Shown here piece by piece: positions 33,382 to 45,252 of a stretch of DNA of 64,000 bases (positions are counted from its first letter, which is position 1; each line of letters opens with the position of its first letter). The DNA lies in contig CM019236.1 in the NCBI GenBank assembly GCA_009741485.1, positions 56,066,531 through 56,130,530 of the forward strand, in the 5' to 3' direction. The stretch comes from Malurus cyaneus samueli. Taxonomy: Eukaryota > Chordata > Aves > Passeriformes > Maluridae. Both the position numbers and the translations under genes were made by a program. The notes beneath the pieces were generated by a model. The model saw nothing but the letters and a program-made list of their open reading frames with translations. It was not told the origin of the DNA and searched no databases.

Positions 33382-34148
33382 GTAAGTAACTTTTATGTAT
33401 TGGGAAATTTATCCAAATATGGACTGATCAATAGACCTAGCAGTCCTCTGCTAATACAGAGATAGAAGAGTTTGAAGTTGCTCCCCAAAAATAAGCACTA
33501 ACTCCTCCATCTCTTTTATCTTAAAGTAAGTAAATTCAAATTACAATCCCTTTTATGACAATTTTATAGCTGACACTTTTGCTTTTCAGTGTGTTGTTAC
33601 AGCTCCTTTTTCCCCATTTTTTCAGTTGATGAATAAGGAAGTGGTAATCCTCAGCCTTGGGAGTACTGAGATGGTCCTTCACAGAGCGCTATCAGTGACC
33701 CAGAGACACAGATACCCTTTCTCTTCTCTAGTTACATCTCCAAGTCCAAGGCTGCATTTCTGAGAGGTATCAGGCTTAGACAAATTCTTGTAAAAATCAA
33801 TAAAAAAAAGGATTGTGGGGAATAAGAGGAATTAAACCATTCTAGAAGTGATCAAGTCATTTGACTTGTTCAGTGTTCCACTGGACTGTACTCAGGTTCA
33901 CTGACAGAGGCTTAGGGTTGTCACATGTTAGGATCCCAGTTCAGAATCCTGATGACACACCCAGACTAATCTCTGGTGAGAGCTGCTAGTTCCTGCCTGC
34001 CAGTGTAATTGATGAAAAGAAAAGTAAGATGGTTAAATTGTTTTTTTTAAAGTGGTAAGTTGTAACAGGCCGTTTAGATTGCCCAATTTGCTGACTAATT
34101 TTAGATGCTACATTGGTGGGTTAGTTGCCAATGTTGCACTACAAATAA
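33382..34148. other. AT-rich non-coding DNA
   Basis: I see nothing beyond unique AT-rich sequence. Confidence 0.6.
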
Positions 34149-34392
34149 GAAAAAAAAATAAAAAAGAAAAAGAAAAAGAAAAGAAAGAAAAAGAAAAAAG
34201 AAAAAGAAAAAAAGAAAAGAAGAAAAGAAAAAAAAAGAAAGAAGAAAAGAAAAGAAAAAGAAAAAGAAAAAAGAAAAGAAAAAAGAAAAGAAAAGAAAAA
34301 GAAAAAGAAAAAGAAAAAGAAAAAGAAAAAAGAAAAAGAAAAAGAAAAAGAAAAAGAAAAAGAAAAAGAAAAAGAAAAAGAAAAAGAAAAAA
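34149..34392 (+). repeat. Purine-only GAAAAA/GAAAA repeat, 244 bp
   Basis: Apart from a single T at 34149, the plus strand contains only A and G for about 240 bases, moving from irregular GAAA/GAAAA units to very regular GAAAAA hexamers at 34332-34390. It produces lysine/glutamate-rich open frames on plus and phenylalanine/serine-rich ones on minus, both meaningless. Long mirror-like purine tracts can form triplex DNA. Confidence 0.97.
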
Positions 34393-37203
34393 TATGGAAT
34401 TTATTCAAAACACAGATAGAAAATAAAATAAAATATATGTGAAGGTACCATAAACACGTGGACAGTATTAGAAGGAAACAAAAGTCCTCCCAAATATGAC
34501 AGACCTGGCCCTTAGGAAAGCCCATATCATACCTCAAGGCTAGATGACCTTAACTTTCTTGAGAAACAGTAATTTTCTGTGCAGACTTTCCTCCAAGGTG
34601 CATTCTTCTAAATTAAACATTGTGATACAGCAGAAAGGTCTGTTAGAAACCTGAGTGTGGAAATACATTTCTCCATGTCAGCAAAGGCCGACAGATCAAT
34701 AACAGATTGGTCTCTGCTGGAAGGAGCCTTGGAGCAGTGTTAGTGCATCATGAGTGGTTCTCTGAGTCACAGACAATGGAGTGAAGGTGGAGGTGAAGGA
34801 GAACAGAAACACTGAGCAGAATAAAGCCCAGCACAACATTTTCTGCACAGGACCAAAGCTTGTACACAAGTGGAGATGCTTCTGCATGTTACTACAATAC
34901 CTCCCTTATTTTTCTTGACGTGTTTGTGCCCTGGTTGGCCCCTTTTTCCACCCCCTCAAGTCTCAGTAACATTGGAGAGATGCTTTCTGACAGACAAAAG
35001 ATAATCTTACACTTGACTTCCAATATCAAGGCATTTTAACTGGCACACTTCATATTGAATAATTCATGGATATTCAAGCTTTACTTCACTTCACAAAGAA
35101 AGTGCTTTCTCTTAGCAGCGACTAGATATGAGCAGCTAATTCATTATTTAAAGAGATTAAGTATTAGCAACTGGTATGGGCTCTTCAGAGCTCTTTTTAT
35201 TCCCTTTGCTCATGTTATCCCCTGCCACTTCCCTGCATAGTACAGATTTTAGATTGATTTTACCATATTAAAATCTTTTTTAAACAGATCTCTACCTTAA
35301 ACCCTCACTATTTCCCGTGCTACATTGTCCCACTTAAAAAAATGTAAAGTAGTAGGTGAAAACTGCAATGTGCTGGTAAAATGATTTAAATCTCTATATG
35401 CTCATGGGAACACACACGAGTACAATGTTTTTATTCTTGTTTAAAAAAGGCGGGTAAAATCTGGGAAATGGTGATTTGTATTTATGACAGCCCCCAGATT
35501 CTCACATCTTGGACCAGGGAAAGAAGAATGGATATTTGATTGAAACAACACAAATTGTTCACTATTAAACTTCGGAGAGCTGTGGTTGTGTAGATCAACT
35601 ACTTGTATCCAGGGATTTCTCTCCTTTGGGATTCAAACCCTTAAATGCTGAAATGAGATGGAATGATTTAAACATTAAAAGCTCTGCCATTAGATATTAC
35701 TTTGCAGAAAGATGCATTCCTTTGGACCTGAGAGAATAAAGATCGTTCTGTTTCAGCAAAGTTCTTAGGAACGAATTTTCTTGTAGCTTGAAGTTAAAAA
35801 GACCTTTTTCCTGGGCCTTGATCAGACTTTGAAACAGCATTTAGTCTGTCATGCATTGCTTTTGATGCAGATTTCTGGGCACATAGTCATTGTTTTTGAT
35901 AACAAAAAACGCAAATTCAATCAGGGTGTAGCTGGGGAAGATTTGTCTCCTGACAGCCTGGCTGGTCTTTGTTGGTGCATGGGAAGGGTTTCTACTTCTA
36001 CAGTTAGGATTAGAGCAATGTTAATTAATTAAAAAGGGTTAGAAAGTAGCTGTCCCATCAAAATGTAGGTTTCCTGCAGTTTATTAATTTTGCTATGGGT
36101 ACCACAAATCCAGGTTTCAGATAAACAAATAACAAAATAGAGTGAAGCCCTTTCCGTTCTCTTCTGTGCAGGTCAGGAAGAGACAGTGAGCTCCCAGCAC
36201 CTCATTGAGTGTTTGGACACAGGCTAGGTTTGGATACCCCACTTGTGCACAATTCTAATAGCATTTTGGAATTTGTCCTGGAGTTTTCTCTTTCATCTCT
36301 AGAAAAGTCATGGGAAACTGAATTAAACCTATCTTATATGGACATGCTGGTTTAGTATGTAATTTCATTTTCCTATATCTGAGTATGCTTTCATTTGTGC
36401 TAAGGAACTGGAAGAGGATAAAGCACTGTTTCTCCTCATACTTCTCTTCGCGATTGCCTTTTACCTGGTTTTGCAGTTTTACTTGACTTCACACAACTAA
36501 TATTTTTGTATCTTGTGCAAAAATATGCATTAGAGAATCTGGTTCATGCAAGTTTTCACTGAATTTTCAGCCAAATAGCTTGCAACTCCCAGACTTTACA
36601 AAGAAAAACAGCAATACCTGAGGTCACAACTAAAATTTAATTCAGACCACTTGTTTAACTTTCCATTTAAAAGGTTTTTAATTTTTTTTATCAAAGGAAA
36701 AAATTATGTTTTCATTTCATTGTTTGGACTGAATTTAAGGAGTTTTGACATGATTCTTACAACTTAAGCCAAGCTTAATCATTGTTTTCAACCCAGGCTC
36801 CTTGCTCACTGAATAAAAGTACTGTTACTGGAGAAAATATAGAGAGCACAGAGCTCATTTACCTTAAGCAAAGTCACAGGTCCGGTAAACAAAAACATTT
36901 TCCAGAATAACTTCAGGTACAGGATTGGAACCTTATCTTGTAGATATTTTTCTTACCTTCAGTACTACTTACAGCAGGAACAAAAAAGCAGGGTCAAGGA
37001 AAGGAGACAATTTCTTTCCTTAACCCTAAAAGCTTCCTGCCCCAAAGGACAATAGAGAGGAAAAAGTTAAAATAGAGAAATAAAATCACAGGGTTTGTAT
37101 TTGTATATGAATGAAGTTGCTGACTGCTTTTTTCCCTGATACTTCTGCTGACACAGAATCTTTTTGGATAAAAGCCAAGATTTTGTGCCTGTTTTTGAAA
37201 AAG
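34393..37203. other. AT-rich non-coding DNA
   Basis: No gene or element was recognised. Several short open frames are chance. Confidence 0.6.
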
Positions 37204-37296
37204 TCATAAAATCAGAGAATATCTTAAGTTTGAAGGGTCCCATAAAAATCCAGCTTCTGGCCCTACACAGAAGAGCTCCAAGAATCACCATGCACC
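37204..37296 (-). mobile_element. CR1 LINE 3' fragment
   Basis: The left end is a reversed CR1 tail (AAAATCAGAGAAT), followed by TTTGAAGGGTCCC and then 'CCAGCTTCTGGCCCTACACA' and 'AAGAATCACCATGC'. These are standard blocks of the CR1 3' region in minus orientation. The copy is short and diverged. Confidence 0.75.
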
Positions 37297-37299
37297 TTC

Positions 37300-37515
37300 T
37301 TCAATAATCAGGAAAATTTCTTCACTGAAAAGGTGGTCAGGCATTAGAACAGGCTGCCTAGGCCAGTGGTGGAGTCACCTCTTTCCTCGAGGTGGTCAAA
37401 AAACCTGTAGACCTGATGCTTAGGGACATGGGTTAGTAGTGAACCTGGCAGTGTTAGTTAATAGTTGGACTTGGGGATCTTAGAGGTCTTTTCCAAACTT
37501 TTTGATTCTACAATT
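37300..37515 (+). mobile_element. CR1 LINE 3' fragment, plus strand
   Basis: The sequence carries the CR1 blocks 'AATTTCTTCACTGAAAAGG', 'CATTAGAACAGGCTGCC', 'GGTGGAGTCACC' and 'AGAGGTCTTTTCCAA', and ends in a decayed GATTCTACAATTC tail. It lies directly beside the minus-strand CR1 at 37204-37296, giving an inverted pair. Confidence 0.85.
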
Positions 37516-40500
37516 CACAGAAAATGGCTCTTTTGTTAATACTTTCTCCTTACTATCTAAGAAAACAATCAAAGTCTCATTTTTAATTCAGGGTAACCTT
37601 TTCCCATTGTCTTCAGGGGTTTTGGTTGAGAGCTGTCCTTGACTGAGGAAAACTTGTCTTGAATCTCGCTCCCAAGTTGCTATGTCCCTTTGCTGTGGAC
37701 ATGAATGGGGGTGAATGGTACTTAACCTCACAGAGAGCGTGCTCTTTTTACTTCTTAAGCATAAACTACATCGTGTGCAGTGGTGTGAGATCTTTTTTGC
37801 TGCAGTAATCTCAAAAATCAGTCCTAACTGCGGTGAGGATAAGGTCAACACTAACTCTCATTTTTAGGCAAAGAAGAAATATATAAATGCTTGCATCCTT
37901 TTCCTTCATTAATCCTCTACATCAAAGTAGATTTTGACTTGATATCAGCTAGTAAAAGAAATGCAACCCTAAAAATAGATGGCAATCTTCTCCCTTCTAA
38001 ATAGGAGGTCTGTTTTCAGAATACATTGGATTGCATATTTGTACTGGAAATTAGTTTTATATTTAGAAAAATAATTACTATAACATAGACTAGACTGAAG
38101 AGTGGGCTCAAAAACAGTTCACAATCAACTCATGTTGTTTCTACTGCACAATACAAGAAATGTAAAAAGGCAAAAGCTTTGTTTAGTGATGTAAACATAT
38201 TTTGGCTTAAGATTACTGATTTCCCTAGCTTGCTGTGTGGGTGGTCTAAAGCTATGTCAAAAGATATTACATTTCCCTCAAAATTTATACTCTCTTCTCT
38301 TTTATAAAAGATAATTATCTCTACCAGGCAAAGGTAACCTAGCCTAATTTTGTACAGAAATAAAACAGACGGTATTAAAATCAGTGTTTGTTGAGATAAA
38401 TCATACATTCCACAGTCCTTAGAATCTCTCTGATCCTGTTTCTGTCACCCACAGTTTCTCTTCCTAATTTATCTGTCCAATATCAGGAATTTCTAAATTA
38501 AATTAATCAAAGGTGATCATCTATATGATGAAATAACGCTTTCCTTTGAAAATATCTCTCCACTCCCCATTCTCCCTTCTAATCACTGTAAAGAAGAAAA
38601 AAAATTACTTTTTTTTACCTAGTGTGGAATGCCACATTTCCTTCTATAGGGAGATATTTGATTTCTGAGGTGTTTCCCAGCAAGCTTTCCTTCAGCTGAT
38701 CTTGTATCTGGGAGACGCATTGAAGGCTATTCTTGACCCCAAATCTGGTGACTGAATGGCATTTCTGTTAACTCAAGAAAACAGCACAGTGATGAATGTG
38801 TGTGAGTAAACTGAGAATTCCCCGCAGTAGAGCATTCATCTTCTCTTGATCTTCCAGGCAAAATATGCTAATCAGGTCCAGCACCCTGAAAAACCATCTC
38901 TATGATACAACCCTTCTGCCAGAAAAAACAGAAAGTTGCCCATGTCGCCACCCAGCTCAGCAACTTTTGCAGATTATTTTCACTCAACAGTAAGAGCATT
39001 CCTCACAGAATATTGCAGATAATCTTGCTTCCCTTCATTCAGTACTCAGCAGTGGTCCCACCAGTGGTCAGTGGGAAACCTCCCTCCACCAGTGCATGCA
39101 ACAGAAGGGTTTTGAAAACATCTGAGTTAGTCTCATGACTGGGGAGGGAAAATTTCAATATTCTTGCAATGTTTCTGCTCAAGTCCTTGCTGTTGTGGAG
39201 ATAGGATGCTACCTACTGTTTTCCTGGTTGAACCTGATTTCAAGGATTTTTTTTCTCCTTCAGAAACTAGTGTGTAGTCATCAACTGCTTCTTGAAACCC
39301 ATTATTCCATCTAACATCTGACACAAAGTGCTGTTAGAAAGGAAGTTTGACACAAAAACAAAATGTATGCTTCTTTATTCTCAGGTGCAGACAGGCTTTG
39401 AATACAGTTGCTTTTTGTTTAAAAATACATTCAGATAAACAAGGAGAAAACATAATCAAAGAAAAATTTTTCTGCCCTTTATCACATTTTATATAAGTAA
39501 AGTATGTATATATGTTAAAAACGTATATATATATAAGACAGGATCTCACTGAAGCAAAAGTGATGATTACCTAACCACAGACTGGAGTTTGATTGTGTTA
39601 ATATTAGAGGTATCCTTAATTGCTAACATACCTACATACATAAACGATTGCCATCTAAAATGTTTGACTTATTGTAAGGCAGCTTGAGAAAATGTGATGC
39701 ATTAAGTGAAATACTGTGTTAGCAAATAACAGATAAAGAGATGAAAGTCTTAAAACAGTAAACCAATTGATCCTTACAAAGAAGACATAGAGAATTCTAA
39801 AAGGAATATATGATATTGGCACAGATAATGGAAACATTCTGTACTAAATAATAGTTCTTAATATTTTATGCATGCTGTTAGTTACTTGTGATTTTCTTTT
39901 TATTATAGGCAAGCAAATGTATTTGTCTTGGAACAATGAGATTAAAGAGAATTGCCTAAAAGTTTGTTTTTCACTTCAGGTGAATATTTTAATTGACAGA
40001 TGGAAAAAGAATATTTCTTCTCTTCAGTGAGATTATATTAAAACAGATTATTGTTTTTCAGTCTACAAAGTCATTCAGTCTCTGTTCATGTTGGGGAATG
40101 GGGAGTGTTTTGGTATATTTATGAATAAAACAATCAATGTATGTGTCTTGTAACAGAGCTATAATGAAATTTTTCATGCCAGAACTTGAGACTTAACTCA
40201 TCAGTAAGGTTAAGGAGACTGCTGTCCAAAAGGGAAATAGGGGATAAACCTACTGAAACAGACAGCAGTAGAACTCAGGCCATTTCTCTATAGGAATATT
40301 TGTAGAAAACATTTTTCTGTTTTTAAACTTTGTCTGGAAACAGTATTTATTGGAAAAGAAGGCCACGATTTTGCCTGTTTAGCTGAAAAGGAATTTCCGT
40401 GTGAAAACAAGTGTCTCACCAAGAAAAAAAAAAAATCCCTTTTAGTGTGAGACTTTTCTTTCACTTTTGGCATTCAAGCGCTTTTTCTCTTTTCTTTAGA

Positions 40501-43500
40501 GCAGAGGTGGGATTCAGGGCTGGAGAGTGGGAGTTGTAAAGCAAATGGGATATGGAGGAATGAGGCAGGTGAAGGGCTATAGGTGAAGATGAAGCATTCT
40601 TTCCAAAGTGCTCTCCCTTCCAACTGCTTATTCTTAAAACCATAAATATGGGTTGCTAGCTGATTTAATTCCTCATCCATTTTGGGATGGTGTGAGAAAG
40701 TGCAATGTTAGTTGGTAATGACTCAAGCAGCTGGCCATTTACGAAAACAGAGGGTGTTTTCCTGTGGCCAGGTTTGCACCCCCAAACTGAAAGAAAGGAG
40801 GAGATGTTTTTGTATGTGGTGGTGAAACCTTTGATCTGCATAAGACAGAGGAGGTGAGCATCTGAGGCTCTGGATTTTGAACCAGATAAGGGAGGAGACT
40901 GATACGAAGCAGATCCTTCTTAGGTGGTACAGTATTTTAAAATCATGCCAATGTCCTCCCTTACACAACTGGATCAGTTGCAAAACTCTCCCCTCCCCCT
41001 CCCAGAGAGAGTCACACTCATGTGAAGGCTGGAGGGTAATTCATTCCTTCTGCTGGGGCGTAGCTGGCTCAGCTGCGCTGATGACAGAGGCAGCCCTCGT
41101 GTCTTAGAAAGGGTCATGAACCACCAAAAACCCCCAAAGTGCCCCCAAACTTCAATGCTGGGCCTTCCACCAGAAGGCTGCACAAGAATCAGTATTACAG
41201 CACAAACCTAGTGTTGAAATCGATGACTTTAAACTCCACTACCCCTCCCAGGGAAGGTACCCAGGCATTCCACCTAAACCTAACTGTGTATGAACTGATG
41301 GAATTTGTGTTTCAGGGGTTTTCTCCAACCCTAAATGGATCAAGGCTGTGACCAAATAGACATCAAAACTACAACAATTAAGTCTTGTCACTGAATCCAC
41401 AGGGCATTTTCTCTGTATCTGCTCCTCTTATATCCTTTCTTTCATTTTCTGCCATTTCCTAACAAGTGGTGTTTTCATACTTTCATACTGTTGTATTATC
41501 GTAGATAATGATCAAAATGGCTATCAATACCTGTTCCTCACTGCAAGCAAATTGTTCTAAAATAAACCTTGCATATATGTATATGTAAACAGTGGCCATT
41601 AAGTCATTTCACTCCACTCTGCCCCACAGGTTCTACCAACAAGAACCTCTATTACTTCACCCTCAGGGCAGGTTGTAACATAGTTGGGTCAGCCCTGCTG
41701 GGTGAGTTGAAGGTCCTGCAGCAGCAGCTTGATCTGCAGTGGAGTGCCACTTTCCCTGGTAGACTCCTGGGCACAGGGGGTTTGTTTACAGATGTGGGCA
41801 CTGATTCAGTGGAAAGGAGATTTAGGAACAGGAAATGAAGTGAAATTAATTTATGTATGAACACTTACAATAGTAATGAATACTTCACAGTTGTCCTGCA
41901 CTGGATTCATCTACAGGATATAAAACTCTCAGTGCACCACTACTACCATTGGTATTTCAGAAAAGCCATGTATAGTTATATATATTGTTTAAATTTAAAG
42001 TTCTCTTTTACCTTTGCTGTTAATGCATTGATACCTATCCATCAGTATTTATGACATGCATACCTACAAACAAACATTTTTCTGAATTACTTGCCACATT
42101 TCAAGTAAGACAGATTTTACTCTTGTAATTGAAAATAAACTCCAGGGTTGTTGGTTTTTTTTTCTTTTCCTTTTCTTAGTTCAATATCTGTATTAGAAAT
42201 GATGGATGTGCAAAGAAATAATTGTCCCATTGAGTCTATATTATAGATGAAGATATCTAGAAGTGGTGTGATCTAAACACAATTTACATTTATTTTCTGT
42301 TTCTATGTAGATAAAGACCAAACAACTCTTCTCTATCAGTGTTTATTTTGACCCACCTAGAATTTATCTTTAAAATTTCCTTTGTTTGTTAGTATTTCAA
42401 CTACTACCCTCTCATTTAAATTTAAAACGCCATTTGATCCTCCAAGTTTTGAGATACTGCTTTTTCACTTTATCCAGACAATCTTAGTTTTCATGTATGC
42501 CACTTGTTTGTTATTCTAGTGCATCACTTTGCATCTTTCTTCCCTAGTGCTCACTCCACAGCCTATTTAGTGCGTCTCCCTCCCTGTGCACTCATACTTT
42601 ACTTTGATATCTTGCTCAGTGTTTTTGTGAACTTAAATAAACACATTTTTGGTGTCAGAACTTGTCCCATGGTATGACTATGGTCCAGACCTTGCCTTTG
42701 GATGCATGTGTTTTCAGGTGCCTTTGCTGTCAACAGGAACTTCACACACATCTTTAGGCCACACTTTTACTCTGAGACTTCATTTGGGAGAAATGTAGCT
42801 CTACACACTATCCCTTTCTGTGTGCATTACTCTATAATACCTGAGGCATTTGTATTTTCTAGAAAAGTGCATCAGCACGTGCTCACATGATTTATTTGCA
42901 GCCTAACAAAGATGAATATGAAGTAAAAGCATCTTTCATGCCCATGTCAAGGAGTCTTTCTTCAGATGGAGCACACTGAGAAATAATTGCTGCATAAGGA
43001 TTCACTCACTTGGGCTGGTTCTATTTGCATAAAAGAATCAGACAACACAAAAGATTGGATTTGAGCACTACAGATTTGTTTGTGCATCTCTTATGATATT
43101 AAAGGACCCAAACAAAATCATATTGGTGGTTTTGGTTCATGAGATAAGATTTCAAGACTTGAAATATAGTTCCCATCACAAGGAAACGTAACCCAACCAA
43201 CAAAAGCCTCCATGCAAAAAGAGAAAGAGAAAGAAGTTATTTCATGGTCTAAAAATCTTCTTGGCATGCAGCAGAAACAAACAGGATAGGAATTCCTTGC
43301 TCATAAATTGGAGTTTACCTTAATGGGACACTGTGTAAATGTGACCTCTTCCCTTGACCAAATGAACGACTGTTTCTTGTATCTTTCCCTGGCCTGTTTT
43401 CCTCTCACAACCAGCAATTCTCCAGCCTATTGTGTTTGCTGTTGAGCCCCACTGAACCCACACGACCTCACCCTACCATGACCACCACACCCTGGATAGG

Positions 43501-45233
43501 CCCCCCATATTTGGGGCAGCCACTACATACAGCAACTTTCTCACACCTGCCATTTTTGCTCAAATGAAAAGTTCTCACTGATATTACCTTTATACATCTT
43601 AATCACCCTCTAGCTATATAAATTTCTTTTTCCATTTGTGAAGTAATTTCATGTGATTTAAGATTCCACAGAGCAAATGGAGAAATCAGTAATAACCTCT
43701 CACTGCGACAAAGTTCTCAATAATCTGTGGTACAGTTTGATTATTGTCAAGGAAAGGAGACTAGAAGAAAAATATATTCACATTCAGACATTATATAAAA
43801 GGCATTTTAAAATTAAATTATATATTAGCCATATTTGAAAGTTAAAAATGGTTACTTTGAGGCTCTTGTAGCTGATGGTTCAACAGATAATGAGGCTGTG
43901 GAAGCCAATACTAAGAGGTTTTCACTATTTGGAATTCTGAGTAACATAAGCCAAATAGTGCTAATATTTTGGCCTTGCACAAGATACTTAATGTCATATT
44001 CAAGTATATTTTTACAGTTGTATTTTATGTTTTGGAGGGGTGCCAGAGAGATTTTTAAATTATCTAACTTTTGCCTCTTCATTTCCTTTCTTTACAATAT
44101 ACAGTATATGCCTGTGCTTTTTGATCTTTAAACAGTAAAAACAATATAAAAAAATAGAATAGAGGCACAGCTGGGTACCAAATAACTATGTTTACTAAAA
44201 ATATACAAACAGACAAGCCTGGTTATATATATTACTCTCTGGCTGTTTTCTGGTGGCTCTAGATTGATGAGCACAGTGAACAGTCTAGGAGGTTTGCAAG
44301 TTATTTAAGAGGAAGTTACTCTCTGCCTATACACTGTACGGGGAAAAAAAAATAACATCTGTTATAGTTCAATGGGATTTTTCTCTTACACATGAGCCAT
44401 GTCTTTCTTATATTATTTATATGTGAGAGAGGCATGCACACAAACAGACACCCACGCATCCATGAATCATACGCATACCCTGTTGAGGATCATCAGATGA
44501 ACAGATTGTAGGCACGGCTACCTGAACTTTGTCTGATGAAATTAATGATCTTCCCAGCAATCCAGCTTTTCTTACCAACTTTTCTCACTGTAAAATACAA
44601 TTGTTATCGAGACTACATTAATAGGGACACAATGTGAGGCACTTGAAAATGAGGAAATAGAGTAAAAAAAGTGCCCAATCTTTATTACTTTGTTTTAAAT
44701 TGTATGATCACATCCTAGTTTTTTCAGAGATGACTATCTGATTTAGTGACTGGAATGGTCACTGATTAATGATGAGTTCTCTGATATTTTGTTTTCTTTA
44801 TTCCATGCTTCAGCCTTTGTTTTGTATAAAGCTTTGCTCAAAACCACTGTGATTTATTTATTAACATTTTCTTGTGTGGATCTCATCACTGCTTCATGAA
44901 AAGGAAGGATAAAAATCTGTAACTAATAATCCCACATAAACACACATGAAAAAAGAGATGCCCAGGCAGATATGCTGTTTTCTGTTGTTTTAGTTAATTT
45001 GGTTTTACACAGAGGTTCAAACAACTTTCACAGAATTCCTTTGTGTTTCCTTTCTGGTCCCTGGAGCTGTAAAATAGGCTTGTGATTTTTATAAATTCAG
45101 ATACACTTTCTCAGAAACAGTCAAAGTCATGAATGTGTTTCAAATGCCAACCTTTGTCAAACTTCAATTGCATTCCATAGAAGATGACAAATTCAAAGAA
45201 AATGCTATAGTGATTTCTTTTTTTCGAAAAATT
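37516..45233. other. AT-rich non-coding DNA
   Basis: I find no supportable gene, RNA gene or recent mobile element. An 89-codon frame at 41569-41838 in a slightly GC-richer patch has no recognisable domain. Confidence 0.6.
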
Positions 45234-45252
45234 AAAAAAAAAAAAAAAAAAA
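45234..45252 (+). repeat. Run of 19 A
   Basis: This is a plain A homopolymer. No target duplication or retrocopy body was recognised beside it. Confidence 0.9.

Noticed and set aside
34052..34537. Lysine/glutamate-rich frame (plus) and phenylalanine/serine-rich frame (minus)
   Set aside because: Both are translations of the purine-only repeat.
41569..41838. Plus-strand frame of 89 codons in a GC-richer patch
   Set aside because: The peptide looks ordinary but matches nothing I know, and no exon borders fit it.
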